Positions 42,187 to 51,133 of a stretch of 64,000 bases of DNA are shown here, piece by piece. The notes under the pieces were generated by a model. The model was not told the origin of the DNA. It was given only the letters and a program-made list of their open reading frames with translations, and searched no databases. The stretch spans positions 434,001-498,000 of the forward strand of contig NZ_JAANCM010000002.1 of assembly GCF_011603255.1 (NCBI RefSeq). Reading direction: 5' to 3'. This DNA is from Ferranicluibacter rubi. Its GTDB lineage: Bacteria > Pseudomonadota > Alphaproteobacteria > Rhizobiales > Rhizobiaceae. Every line of letters begins with the position of its first letter. The stretch's first letter is position 1. The translations under genes were made by a program, and so were the position numbers.

Positions 42187-43104
42187 CTAGCGCTTCAGGT
42201 GCCGGGTCAGCCGGTTTTCCAGCCAGACCCACAGATTGCGCAGCGCTTCCACCATGATGAGATAGAAGATCGCGGCCCAGAGATAGGTCTGGTAGTCGAA
42301 GGTGCGGGAGAAGGCGCGGCGGGTTTCGCCCATGAGGTCGAAGACGGTGACGATGGCGACGATGGCCGACGCCTTGATCATGAGAATGATCTCGTTGCCG
42401 TAGGGTCGAAGCGCCACGATCATCGCCTGCGGCAGGATGATCTTGAAGAAGGCGATGCGCTCAGACAGGCCGAGCGAGGCCGCACCTTCGCGCTGGCCAC
42501 GCGGCACGCTCTCGATCGCGCCGCGCAGGATTTCCGCCTGATAGGCCGCCGTGTTGAGCACGAAGGTCAGCAGCGCGCAGTACCAAGCCTCGCGGAAGAA
42601 CCACCAGAGCCCGATCTCGGTCAATTGCGGCCGGAAGCTCCCGAGGCCGTAATATATGAGGAAGAGCTGCATGATGACCGGCGTGCCGCGGAAGAAATAG
42701 ACGTAGACGTACGCGATCCAGTTCGCGACCTTGTTCTTCGACATGCGCCCGAGCGCGACCGGCAGCGAGAGAAGCGCGCCGAGCACGATGGAGGTCGAGA
42801 CGAGACCGAGCGTGACGCCGAGGCCGGAGATGTAGCCGGGTCCGTAGCGCTGGAACTTTTCCGGATCGAACCCGCCGACGATGAGCATGCCGAGGCCGAC
42901 GAAGACCGCCAGCCAGACGCCGAGAAGGACGCGCCCGAACAGGCGAGACAAGGTGTAGGGACGCGCCGCTTCGCGGGGCGCAGGCTGCGGCGGAAGCAGG
43001 TCCGTCGAGACGAAGGCCTGCACCGAGCGGACGCCTGGACCCGGCATATCCGTATCGAGCGCTGGCGGCGCGCCGACGGGCGGAAGAGGTGGTGTCGCGC
43101 TCAT
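42187..43104 (-). CDS. Polar amino acid ABC transporter permease (HisM/ArtM type)
   Basis: A 305-residue inner-membrane protein with a ~70-residue Pro-rich cytoplasmic start and the usual core: NWIAYVYVYFFRGTPVIMQL (the RGTP motif), AAYQAEILRGAIESVPRGQREGAASLGLSER (EAA loop). It follows the other permease gene with a 4-base overlap (43101-43104). The pair forms the membrane part of an amino acid importer. Confidence 0.92.
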   Translation of the reverse strand: MSATPPLPPVGAPPALDTDMPGPGVRSVQAFVSTDLLPPQPAPREAARPYTLSRLFGRVLLGVWLAVFVGLGMLIVGGFDPEKFQRYGPGYISGLGVTLGLVSTSIVLGALLSLPVALGRMSKNKVANWIAYVYVYFFRGTPVIMQLFLIYYGLGSFRPQLTEIGLWWFFREAWYCALLTFVLNTAAYQAEILRGAIESVPRGQREGAASLGLSERIAFFKIILPQAMIVALRPYGNEIILMIKASAIVAIVTVFDLMGETRRAFSRTFDYQTYLWAAIFYLIMVEALRNLWVWLENRLTRHLKR

Positions 43105-43904
43105 CGGGCCACCTCCGAACGGCGCGCCCAGCGCTCCAGCGCGGAGAAGACGACGGAGGATGCTGCGGCGAGCAGCAGGAACAGGATGCAGGCGAGCCCG
43201 AAGAATTCGAAGGCCTGTTTGGTCACACGCGCGGCAACACCGGTCTGGCGCAGGATATCGGGTAGGCCGATGACGGAGACGAGGGCGGTATCCTTCAAAA
43301 GCGCCATCCAGAGATTGCCGAGGCCCGGCAGGGCGATGCGGAAAAGCTGTGGCAGCACGATCAGCCGCATGGTCTTTCCCCGGCTGAAGCCGAGCGCGTC
43401 GCCCGCCTCGTATTGCCCTCTGGGAATGGCCTTGAAGGCGGATTGCAGGACCTCGGAGCAATAGGCCGAGAAGACGACGCCGAGTGCGACGATACCGGCG
43501 AAGAACGCGTTGATCTCCACAGGGCCGGAGTAGCCGACGCCTGCGAGAACCTGCTGCACCACGATCTGCAGCCCGTAATAGACGATGAACAGCGTCAGCA
43601 GTTCCGGCAGGCCGCGGAAGATGGTGGTGTAGATATCGGAGGACAGGCGGAGCGACTTCTCGCTCGACTGCTTGCCCAGTGCGACACAGAAGCCGAGCGC
43701 CAAGCCGACCGGCAGCGTTGATATCGCCAGCGATGCGGTGATGAGAAAGCCGTAGCCGATCTCGTCGCCCCAGCCGGCATCGCCGCAGGCGAGCAGCGTG
43801 TTGCCGGCGAGAAGGCGGAAAATGCCGATCGGTCCGCACCACGGATCGAGCGTGGCGCCGAGCCACGACACGGCGGAAGAAAGCGCGGCCATGATTCCGC
43901 TCAT
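43101..43904 (-). CDS. Polar amino acid ABC transporter permease (HisQ type)
   Basis: A 267-residue inner-membrane protein with the RGLPELLTLFIVYYG motif, the EAA loop FKAIPRGQYEAGDALGFSRG and five or so helices. It is preceded by a terminator-containing gap after the binding-protein gene. The ATG at 43904 fits the family; a longer open frame to 44015 overlaps the intergenic hairpins. Confidence 0.92.
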   Translation of the reverse strand: MSGIMAALSSAVSWLGATLDPWCGPIGIFRLLAGNTLLACGDAGWGDEIGYGFLITASLAISTLPVGLALGFCVALGKQSSEKSLRLSSDIYTTIFRGLPELLTLFIVYYGLQIVVQQVLAGVGYSGPVEINAFFAGIVALGVVFSAYCSEVLQSAFKAIPRGQYEAGDALGFSRGKTMRLIVLPQLFRIALPGLGNLWMALLKDTALVSVIGLPDILRQTGVAARVTKQAFEFFGLACILFLLLAAASSVVFSALERWARRSEVAR

Positions 43905-43967
43905 CGTCTGGTCTGTCCCCTTGAGGCGCTTCTTGTTGGGCGCCTCTTGCTTACGGCATCGTTTGTC

Positions 43968-44000
43968 AAACAAAAACGGCGGGAGGGCAAGCTCCCGCCG
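43968..44000 (-). terminator. Terminator between amino acid binding-protein and permease genes
   Basis: On the minus strand a perfect 9-bp stem (arms 43977-43985 and 43992-44000, CGGCGGGAG with CTCCCGCCG) and 6-nt loop is followed by a T run at 43968-43976. It should stop most transcripts after the binding-protein gene. Confidence 0.9.
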
Positions 44001-44024
44001 CAGGATTTCGGACAAGCCGGGGAA

Positions 44025-44807
44025 TTAGCCGCCGTAGACGTCGAAGGAGAAGTACTTGTCGTTGATTTCCTTGTACTTGCCGTTGGCGCGGATGGCCTTG
44101 ATCGCCGTGTTGAACTTTTCGCGCAGATCGTTGTCGCCCTTGCGCAGCGCGATGCCAGCGCCTTCGCCATTGATGACGGGGTCGATCGGCAGCGTGCCGA
44201 GCAGCTTGCAGCAGTCGCCATCGGTGGTCTTCAGCCATTCCGAGAGAACGACGACATCGTCGATGACTGCGTCGATACGGCCGTTGGCGATGTCGAGCTT
44301 GTACTCGTCGGAGGTCGGGTAGAGTTTCAACTCGGCCTTCTTCATATGCGCTTCGGCATAGTTGGAATGCGTCGTGGAGGACTGGGCGCCGAGCGTCTTG
44401 CCGTCGAGACCGGCTTCGGTCGCCTCGGTGATCGGGCTATCTTTGGGCACGGCGATTGCCGGCGGGGTGTTGTAGTACTTTTCCGAGAAGTCCACCTGCT
44501 GCTTGCGCTCGGCCGTGATCGACATGGAGGCGATGAAGGCATCGTACTTCTTGGCGATCAGGGCGGGAATGGCGCCATCCCAATCCTGGGTGACGAAGGT
44601 GCATTCGGCCTTCATCTCGACGCAGAGTGCCTTGGCGATGTCGATGTCGAAGCCGGTCAGCGAGCCGTCGGCTTCCAGAACGTTGAAGGGCGGGTAGGCG
44701 CCTTCGGTGCCGATGGTGATCTTTTCGCCGGCGGCAAGCGCGGTACTCGCGGTCAGGGCGAAAACGGCCGCGGCGGCAGCCATGGTGAAACGTTTGGCGA
44801 TAGGCAT
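44025..44807 (-). CDS. Polar amino acid ABC transporter, periplasmic binding protein
   Basis: A 260-residue secreted protein with a signal peptide (AAAAAVFALTASTALAAG) and the family core ITIGTEGAYPPFNVL, GFDIDIAKALC, QDWDGAIPALIAKKYDAFIA and MSITAERKQ. It is of the lysine/arginine/ornithine (ArgT/HisJ/OccT) class; the substrate could be a basic amino acid or an opine. Two permease genes follow. No ATPase gene is adjacent. Confidence 0.92.
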   Translation of the reverse strand: MPIAKRFTMAAAAAVFALTASTALAAGEKITIGTEGAYPPFNVLEADGSLTGFDIDIAKALCVEMKAECTFVTQDWDGAIPALIAKKYDAFIASMSITAERKQQVDFSEKYYNTPPAIAVPKDSPITEATEAGLDGKTLGAQSSTTHSNYAEAHMKKAELKLYPTSDEYKLDIANGRIDAVIDDVVVLSEWLKTTDGDCCKLLGTLPIDPVINGEGAGIALRKGDNDLREKFNTAIKAIRANGKYKEINDKYFSFDVYGG

Positions 44808-45164
44808 GTCGATCCTCTCTGTTGGCGCAGGCCCGGCTTGTTCTTTGTGTCCCGGGGCCATTCGCAAGCGACGGTGAACGGTCGCTTCGGTTGCGATATT
44901 CCGTCACCCGTTCGCAAATGCAACAGGAAAAGCGCGCGGGGAGAAAAGCGTGAACAGGCTCTGGCGGGAAGAGGAGGAAAGCCTATGTCCGCCGGGTGAA
45001 CGCGGCATTCATCGCCAATTCATGCGCTTGTTGCTACCGCTCTGGCCATGGATCGCAGCCACAGTTGCGACCGTCCGTTACGCGGCGTTCAAACACATAC
45101 CGGCCCGGATCATCGGTGCCGGTTGACAAGAACAAGAACGGGATCTCTCTCAGGAGGAGACACC
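44808..45164. other. Divergent intergenic region, binding-protein and OmpA genes
   Basis: No gene is supported in these 357 bases. An inverted repeat AAGCGAC/GTCGCTT (44866-44872 with 44881-44887) lies in the leader of the amino acid binding-protein gene, and TTCGCAA is repeated at 44861 and 44911. A good ribosome site AGGAGGA lies just before the OmpA gene. Promoters for both genes should be here, but no clear -35/-10 pair was found. Confidence 0.5.
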
Positions 45165-47462
45165 ATGACCATTCGATCCAAGCTTTTCGCAACGGTAGCA
45201 ATGCCGTTGCTCACGATGACCATAGGCTTGCAGCCGGCCTTGGCCGACGCGCAGATGAAGCCGTTCCAGGTGGCGCAGGCCGATCCGGAAGAAGAGTTGC
45301 CCCGGAAGCGCAGGCCTGCCGAAGGGCAGCAGGATGCGGCGCCGCAACAGCAGGCGGAACCGTCTGAGAGTGGCGAAGGCCGCCCAAGCCGCGAAGAGCG
45401 CCGCAAGCAGCGCGACGCCGAGCAGCAATCGGGTGAAGAGCAGCCGCAGGCACAGCCTTCGGGCGACGACACGCCCCGCCCGAGCCGCGAGGAGCGTCGC
45501 AAACAGCGCGAGGCCGAACAGCAGCAGAACAACGAGCAGGCGGCACCCGAGGCCCAGCCTGCCGGCGAGGATACGCCGCGCCCGAGCCGTGAAGAGCGCC
45601 GCAAGCAGCGAGAAGCCGAGCAGCAGCAGAACGGCGAACAGCCGCAGGCCCAGCCTTCGGGCGAGGAGACACCGCGACCGAGCCGCGAGGAACGCCGCAA
45701 GCAGCGTGAGGCCGAGCAGCAGAAGCAGAACGGCGAGCAGGCACAGCCCGAGGGCCAGCCGATGCCGGATCTCGATGGTCAGGCGCCACGCCAGAGCCGC
45801 GAAGAGCGTCGCAAGCAGCGCGAGGCCGAACAGCAAAAGAAGCAGGACGGCGCCGACACGCAAGAGCAGATTAAGCCATCCGATCTCGATGCGACCCGGC
45901 CGCGCCAGACGGGGCAGGACGCCGACGCACCGGATGCCGCCGAACGCAAGCAGCAGCGTGAAGAGCGCATCCGCAAGCGTGAGGCGGAACGCCTCAACGG
46001 ACAACAGAATGGCGACCAGCAGGCCCAGCCGGGCGACAATGCCGAGCAGCCCGCTACTGGCGACCAGCAGCCAGCTGCCGGCGACATGACCGACGAAGAG
46101 CGGGCTCGCATCCGCGCCGAGCGCCGCAAGCAGCGCGAGGCCGAAGGTCAGCAGGCAGAGGATCCGGCACGCCCGGGCAGCGAGCCGAACGCCACGGATC
46201 CTGCGCAGGCGGGCGACAACGGTGCCAACCGGGATCGTCCCGCGCGGGACGTCGTGGACAAGCGTTCGCGTGAAGAACGCGAGAAGCTGGCGCGCGACCC
46301 GTCGAAGAGCGATGAAACGGTCGTCCTGCCGGTCGAGAACGGTGCCGCCGTGCTCGACAGCGACAAGGATGCCGACAATCGCGGCAACGAAGACACCCGG
46401 GACCGCCGCCGTCGCGAGCGTGAACAGGTTCGCCAGGAACGCGACAACCAGCCGCCGCCGCGCACCGATGCCGACGCCCAGTCGGAGCACCGCGAACGCC
46501 GGCCGGATCGCGAAGAGCTGAACGCTGCCAACAACGAGCGCGGCCGCCGCATCGACCGGGCGCCGGAATTCGATGCCGGCGATCTGATCGATGCGCTGAC
46601 GGGTCAACGTCCGCGGATCGAGGAGCAGCGCAACAACCGCACCGTGCTCGATTTCGGCGACGAGATCGTCGTGCGGAGCGACGATCGTCCGCGCCTGCGC
46701 CGCGATGCCCGCGAGACCTATTACGAGGAACTGCCGCGTGGCAGAACCCGCGAGGTCATCGAGCGTCCGAACGGCATGCGTGTCGTGACGATCTACAATC
46801 GCTACGGCGACGTCATCCAGCGCACGCGCATCAATAGCGATGGCGAAGAGTACCTGATGGTCTATGCGCCGGAAGTCGACGAAGAAAAGCGCCCGCCGCG
46901 TTACGATGTCGGCGAGGATTTGCCGCCCATGCGCCTGACGGTGCCGGTGCGCGACTACATCATCGATACCTCGACGGATCCGGATCGCGACTACTACGAC
47001 TTCCTGGCCGAGCCGCCGGTCGAACGGGTCGAGCGGACCTATTCGCTGGATGAAGTCCGGAACTCCGCCCGCATCCGCGACAAGGTGCGCCGTATCGATC
47101 TCGATACGATCACCTTCGCCACGGGTAGCGCCGAGGTCCCGACGTCGCAGGCAAAGACCCTGCGCAAGGTCGCGGACGCGATGATCGAGGTGATCGACAA
47201 GGATCCCGGCGAGACCTTCCTGATCGAAGGTCATACGGATGCGGTTGGCTCCGACCAGTCGAACCTCGTTCTCTCCGACGAACGGGCCGAATCGGTCGCC
47301 GCACTTCTGACCGACATCTACGAGATCCCGCCGGAAAACTTGGTCACACAGGGTTACGGCGAGCGATTCCTCAAGGTCCGCACGTCGGAAGCCGAGCAGG
47401 AAAACCGCCGCGTCACCATTCGCCGCGTCACCCCGCTCGTCCGGCCTGTCGCACAGAAGTAA
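45165..47462 (+). CDS. Large OmpA-family protein with charged Arg/Glu/Gln repeats
   Basis: A 765-residue secreted protein. Residues 1-28 are a signal peptide (MPLLTMTIGLQPALADA). From about residue 70 to 230 five copies of a unit with core RPSREERRKQREAEQQ, 32-38 residues apart, make a highly charged, probably disordered or helical region; looser copies follow. After further charged sequence and an RPRIEEQRNNRTVLDF region comes the OmpA peptidoglycan-binding domain (DTITFATGSAEVPTSQ, FLIEGHTDAVGSDQSN, TQGYGERFLKV). OmpA domains hold outer-membrane proteins to peptidoglycan; the repeat part has no known role. AGGAGGA precedes the ATG; a terminator follows. Confidence 0.9.
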   Translation: MTIRSKLFATVAMPLLTMTIGLQPALADAQMKPFQVAQADPEEELPRKRRPAEGQQDAAPQQQAEPSESGEGRPSREERRKQRDAEQQSGEEQPQAQPSGDDTPRPSREERRKQREAEQQQNNEQAAPEAQPAGEDTPRPSREERRKQREAEQQQNGEQPQAQPSGEETPRPSREERRKQREAEQQKQNGEQAQPEGQPMPDLDGQAPRQSREERRKQREAEQQKKQDGADTQEQIKPSDLDATRPRQTGQDADAPDAAERKQQREERIRKREAERLNGQQNGDQQAQPGDNAEQPATGDQQPAAGDMTDEERARIRAERRKQREAEGQQAEDPARPGSEPNATDPAQAGDNGANRDRPARDVVDKRSREEREKLARDPSKSDETVVLPVENGAAVLDSDKDADNRGNEDTRDRRRREREQVRQERDNQPPPRTDADAQSEHRERRPDREELNAANNERGRRIDRAPEFDAGDLIDALTGQRPRIEEQRNNRTVLDFGDEIVVRSDDRPRLRRDARETYYEELPRGRTREVIERPNGMRVVTIYNRYGDVIQRTRINSDGEEYLMVYAPEVDEEKRPPRYDVGEDLPPMRLTVPVRDYIIDTSTDPDRDYYDFLAEPPVERVERTYSLDEVRNSARIRDKVRRIDLDTITFATGSAEVPTSQAKTLRKVADAMIEVIDKDPGETFLIEGHTDAVGSDQSNLVLSDERAESVAALLTDIYEIPPENLVTQGYGERFLKVRTSEAEQENRRVTIRRVTPLVRPVAQK
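45381..45845 (+). repeat. In-gene tandem repeats of the OmpA-family gene
   Basis: The coding unit for RPSREERRKQREAEQQ starts at 45381, 45477, 45579, 45675 and 45789, i.e. 96, 102, 96 and 114 bases apart, all multiples of 3. A degenerate sixth copy lies near 46116. The spacers are Gln/Pro/Gly-rich. Confidence 0.85.
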
Positions 47463-47537
47463 GGTTTTGAGGTGAGGGGCAGGTAGCCAGACATGGCCGC
47501 CTGCCCAGAATTTGCCATGTTCAAGGCCCTGAAGATG

Positions 47538-47570
47538 AAGAACCCGGTGCTTGTCGCGCCGGGTTCTTTT
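47538..47570 (+). terminator. Terminator after the OmpA-family gene
   Basis: AAGAACCCGG (47538-47547) pairs with CCGGGTTCTT (47559-47568), then TT. It ends only 14 bases before the next start codon, so the deacetylase gene must be reached by read-through or have its own short promoter region. Confidence 0.85.
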
Positions 47571-47584
47571 CGTCTGGACGTCTT

Positions 47585-48319
47585 ATGAAAACGATTCTCC
47601 TCCTGCCGCTCCTCGCCGCCCTCGGCTTGGCTGCCCCGGCTTTGGCCCACGACGGTCTGCTGGAACCGAAGCTGCATATCGCGGCAGGCAGCAAGACACC
47701 GCGCGTGGCACTGACCTTCGACGCCTGCATGGGGCTGGCCGACCAGCGCATCATCTCCGTCCTCATCGAAAACCGCATCCCGGCGACGATTTTCATCACG
47801 GAGCGCTGGCTGAAGCGGAACGCGGAGACGTTCGCGATCTTCCGGGCTCATGCCGATCTGTTCGAGCTGGAAAACCACGGTGCGATGCACGTGCCGGCCA
47901 TCGATCGTCCGGTCCCGGTCTACGGCATTGCCTCGGCCGGCTCTGCGCAGGCTGTCGAGGCCGAAGTCATGGGCGGAGCGAATGCGCTGGTCGCCAGCGG
48001 CGCACCACAGCCCCACTGGTTTCGCGGCGCCACCGCGAAGTACACGGCATCCTCGATCGCGCAGATCCGGGCCCTCGGGTTCGATGTTGCGGGCTACTCG
48101 CTGAACGGCGACGACGGATCGCTTCTGGGCGCCAGGATGGCCACGCGGCGGATCGCCAACGCCCATGATGGCGACGTCATCATCTCGCATATCAACCAGC
48201 CGACACATGCAGCCGGCGAAGGCGTTGCGGCGGGTATCCTCGCCTTGAAGGCAAAAGGATACGAGTTCGTGCGGCTCGACGCCGTCCATGAGGAAGGCAG
48301 CAACGCGACCGTCAACTGA
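47585..48319 (+). CDS. Secreted polysaccharide deacetylase-like protein
   Basis: A 244-residue protein with a signal peptide (LLPLLAALGLAAPALAH) and a NodB-like start RVALTFDACMGLADQR; the metal-binding His pair may be represented by ELENHGAMH, and DGDVIISHINQPTHA resembles the final motif. It could trim N-acetyl groups from a surface or peptidoglycan polymer, but the canonical H-S/T-x-x-H-P motif is altered (ENHGAMHVP), so activity is uncertain. It stands alone, with its stop 9 bases from the convergent mobB gene. Confidence 0.8.
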   Translation: MKTILLLPLLAALGLAAPALAHDGLLEPKLHIAAGSKTPRVALTFDACMGLADQRIISVLIENRIPATIFITERWLKRNAETFAIFRAHADLFELENHGAMHVPAIDRPVPVYGIASAGSAQAVEAEVMGGANALVASGAPQPHWFRGATAKYTASSIAQIRALGFDVAGYSLNGDDGSLLGARMATRRIANAHDGDVIISHINQPTHAAGEGVAAGILALKAKGYEFVRLDAVHEEGSNATVN

Positions 48320-48328
48320 CGCGTCGTC

Positions 48329-48844
48329 TCACCGACGCTTGAGCCCGCAGGTCGCCTCCACGAAATCCGCAATGACGCCGGTATCATCGAGATCGAACAC
48401 CGGAAGGCCTGCGTCGGGAACGGCGTGATCGGCCGCGATGGCGAGAATGTGCGGGTCGCCGGGCGCCAACGGCTCGCGGTTCTTCGCCTCCAGCCGTCGC
48501 GCCTCGATTTTCGGGATCGGTTCGCGCTTGTAACCTTCGATGAGAACGAGATCGCACGGCGCGAGACGCGCGAGAATGGCCTGGAAAGACGGCTCCGGTT
48601 CGCCACGAAGCTCATGCATAATCGCAAAGCGGGTGCCCGAGACGATCGTCACTTCATGCGCACCTGCCTCGCGATGCCGCCAGCTGTCGGCGCCGATCTT
48701 GTCGATGTCGAAATCGTGGTGAGCGTGCTTCACAGTGGAAACCGTGTAACCCCGCGCCGTAAGTTCCGTCACCAGCCTCACGGCAAGCCCGGTCTTTCCG
48801 GAGTTCTTCCAGCCGGCAATGCCGAATATCTTCGGTGCGGTCAT
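48329..48844 (-). CDS. mobB: Molybdopterin-guanine dinucleotide biosynthesis protein MobB
   Basis: A 171-residue GTP-binding accessory protein for molybdenum cofactor maturation. It has a Walker A loop IAGWKNSGKTGLAVRL, VKHAHHDFDIDKIGADSWRH and DLVLIEGYKREPIPKIE, all characteristic. It overlaps mobA by 4 bases and shares its transcript. Confidence 0.95.
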   Translation of the reverse strand: MTAPKIFGIAGWKNSGKTGLAVRLVTELTARGYTVSTVKHAHHDFDIDKIGADSWRHREAGAHEVTIVSGTRFAIMHELRGEPEPSFQAILARLAPCDLVLIEGYKREPIPKIEARRLEAKNREPLAPGDPHILAIAADHAVPDAGLPVFDLDDTGVIADFVEATCGLKRR

Positions 48845-49485
48845 TGCTCTGCGGTCTCCGCGCGGGAAAGCATCCGCTCGATCATCTCGACATCTCCCGG
48901 CCTGTTCATGTTCGTGAAGGGATCGATATCCCCGTAGGCATCTCCCGTCGCCGTGAAATCGACGACGACATGCGCATGCTGCTCGATGAAGCCGCGGACC
49001 CGTCGCTTGGCATCGGTTGCGATGAAGCGCTCCAGATCGTCGGCAAGCGAAGAGGACCAAAGTGCGAAGACGGGATGCAGGGTGTCCCTGGATGCCGCCA
49101 CGGCGATCACGCTGTTCGTCTCTTCGAGGGCTTCGAGAAGCCGGCGTACGAATGCATGCGGGAAAAATGGAGCATCCACGGGAACGCTGGCGACAAGCGG
49201 GATGTCGCGGGATTGCCCCAGACGCAGCCCGGCGAGAACGCCCGCAAGCGGACCGAACGCCCCCGGCACCGCATCGGGGATGGTTTCGATATCCGGGGCC
49301 AGTCCTGGGAAGACGGGAGCGCCGTTGAAGGCGAGGGTGGTCACTTGCGGCCGCAGCCGCTCGAGGGCGCGTATGGCGAGCGGTGTTCCACCAAGGGGCA
49401 GGGCGGCCTTGTCACGCCCCATTCGGCTCGACAGGCCGCCGGCGAGCACGACGCCGAGGATGGCTCGCGGTACATCTGCAGTCAC
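48841..49485 (-). CDS. mobA: Molybdenum cofactor guanylyltransferase MobA
   Basis: Joins GMP to molybdopterin to make the bis-MGD cofactor of enzymes such as nitrate reductase. The 214-residue protein has the nucleotide-binding GVVLAGGLSSRMGRDKAAL, GPLAGVLAGLR and PVDAPFFP motifs. It starts with GTG at 49485 and is 1 base from the moaA stop. Confidence 0.95.
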   Translation of the reverse strand: MTADVPRAILGVVLAGGLSSRMGRDKAALPLGGTPLAIRALERLRPQVTTLAFNGAPVFPGLAPDIETIPDAVPGAFGPLAGVLAGLRLGQSRDIPLVASVPVDAPFFPHAFVRRLLEALEETNSVIAVAASRDTLHPVFALWSSSLADDLERFIATDAKRRVRGFIEQHAHVVVDFTATGDAYGDIDPFTNMNRPGDVEMIERMLSRAETAEQ

Positions 49486-49486
49486 G

Positions 49487-50551
49487 TCAGCCGCCTGTTA
49501 CGCTCATATGCCGCGCAACGGCCGGGCGGTTCTGCGTGCGGTCGATGATGAAATCGTGGCCCTTCGGTTTACGGCCGATGGCCTCGTCGATCACCTGGGA
49601 TAGAAGCGCGTCTTCCGAAGATGCGCGGACGGCGGCACGCAGATCCGCGGCATCGTTCTGTCCGAGGCACATGTACAGCGTGCCCGTGCAGGTCAGCCGC
49701 ACCCGATTGCAGCTTTCACAGAAATTATGCGTCATCGGCGTGATGAGGCCGAGCCGTCCGCCGGTTTCCGCGACCGTCATGTAACGCGCCGGGCCACCGG
49801 TCGCATAGGCATTGTCGGTCAGAGTGAAGATCTTCGCCAACCGGTCGCGCATCTCGGACAGCGGCATGTAGCGATCCGTCCGGTCCTCCTCGACCTCTCC
49901 CATCGGCATGGTCTCGATCAGCGTCAGATCCATGCCCCGACCGTGCGCCCAGCGAATCATGTCGGGAATTTCGAGATCGTTGAAGCCCTTGAGGGCGACG
50001 GCGTTGATCTTCACGTGGATGCCCGCCGCCTGCGCGGCATCGATGCCCTCCAGCACTTTCGACAGATCCCCCCAGCGGGTGATCTCCCGGAACTTCACCG
50101 GGTCGAGCGTATCCATCGACACGTTGATGCGCTTCACGCCGGCGTCTGCCAGTTCCTGCGCGTAGCGCGCGAGCTGCGAGCCGTTGGTGGTCAGGGTCAG
50201 CTCGTCCAGCGTTCCCTCTTCGATCTTTTTGCCCAGCGCCCGCACGAGATGCATGATGTTCTTGCGCACCAGCGGTTCGCCACCGGTCAGCCGCAGCTTG
50301 CGCACGCCCTTTTCGATAAAGGCGGAACAGATGCGCTCCAGTTCTTCCAGCGTCAGGAGATCCTTCTTCGGCAGGAAATTCATGTTCTCCGCCATGCAGT
50401 AGGTGCAGCGGAAATCGCAGCGGTCGGTGACGGAGACGCGCAGGTAAGTGACCGCCCGGCCGAACGGATCGATCATCGGCGCGGTGGAGTTTACGAGCGC
50501 CACGGCTCCGCGCTTGTCGATCGGGCGTCTGTCGATGATGATGGTGTTCAC
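49487..50551 (-). CDS. moaA: GTP 3',8-cyclase MoaA
   Basis: Radical SAM enzyme that starts molybdopterin synthesis from GTP. The 354-residue protein has the N-terminal cluster [13 protein letters not shown]-binding TGGEPLVRK, and a second iron-sulfur cluster in [20 protein letters not shown]. The GTG at 50551 is chosen because a GGAG lies 7 bases before it; the frame stays open to 50605. It heads moaA-mobA-mobB. Confidence 0.95.
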   Translation of the reverse strand: MNTIIIDRRPIDKRGAVALVNSTAPMIDPFGRAVTYLRVSVTDRCDFRCTYCMAENMNFLPKKDLLTLEELERICSAFIEKGVRKLRLTGGEPLVRKNIMHLVRALGKKIEEGTLDELTLTTNGSQLARYAQELADAGVKRINVSMDTLDPVKFREITRWGDLSKVLEGIDAAQAAGIHVKINAVALKGFNDLEIPDMIRWAHGRGMDLTLIETMPMGEVEEDRTDRYMPLSEMRDRLAKIFTLTDNAYATGGPARYMTVAETGGRLGLITPMTHNFCESCNRVRLTCTGTLYMCLGQNDAADLRAAVRASSEDALLSQVIDEAIGRKPKGHDFIIDRTQNRPAVARHMSVTGG

Positions 50552-50643
50552 AAGCGTCTCCGTCGTCCTGCCCACAAACATCGTGCCTGGGACGAGATGC
50601 GTCAAGGCCGGCTGTGGTTCGCGGCCTGCAATGATGGGCGTGT

Positions 50644-50666
50644 CAGTTTCCTTGAGGGGGAAACTG
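50644..50666. other. Hairpin in the moaA-DUF971 intergenic region
   Basis: CAGTTTCC (50644-50651) pairs with GGAAACTG (50659-50666) over a 7-nt loop. No T run follows on either strand. It lies in the region between divergent genes and could be a leader structure or operator. Confidence 0.4.
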
Positions 50667-50731
50667 CGCTAGGTCTCTGAAAAATCAAGCGGTGGCTGGC
50701 GCACGGGCGTAACGGGCGCGGAGGGACGGAC

Positions 50732-51133
50732 ATGACGAGCGAGATCTGGCCTAAGGAATTGCGTGTCTCCAAGGACCGGAGGACGCTGACCGTGACCTTC
50801 AATGACGGTGTCGCCGGCGTCCTTCCCGCCGAAATGCTGCGCGTGCTTTCGCCATCTGCGGAAGTCCAGGGCCATGGTCCGGGCCAGAAGGTCACCGTGC
50901 CCGGCAAGCGCAACGTCGCCATCGCCGCGATGACGCCGACGGGAAACTACGCCGTGCGGATCGCCTTCGATGATGGTCACGACACCGGCATCTTCACCTG
51001 GACCTACCTGCGGGACCTCAGCATCGACGGTGCCACGCCCTTCGCGGCCTACGAACAGGAATTGAGCGCCAAAGGCCTCGACCGCGGCCCCGTTCGCAGC
51101 GGGCAGGCTACGAATGAGGACGCGGCGCGATGA
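50732..51133 (+). CDS. DUF971 protein
   Basis: A 133-residue protein. The core (IWPKELRVSKDRRTLTVTFNDG, LPAEMLRVLSPSAEVQGHG, GNYAVRIAFDDGHDTGIFTW) is DUF971, the domain also found at the N-terminus of gamma-butyrobetaine hydroxylases. It has no known role alone. It overlaps the LtrA gene start by 4 bases and is divergent from moaA. Confidence 0.88.
   Translation: MTSEIWPKELRVSKDRRTLTVTFNDGVAGVLPAEMLRVLSPSAEVQGHGPGQKVTVPGKRNVAIAAMTPTGNYAVRIAFDDGHDTGIFTWTYLRDLSIDGATPFAAYEQELSAKGLDRGPVRSGQATNEDAAR

Noticed and set aside
45150-47234. Long minus-strand open frame (694 codons) in the OmpA-family gene
   Set aside because: Leu/Ala/Arg-rich antisense reading of the repeat region; no recognisable domain.
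50552-50731. A molybdenum-cofactor riboswitch before moaA
   Set aside because: Only a simple 8-bp hairpin is visible; the complex fold of that class was not recognised by eye.
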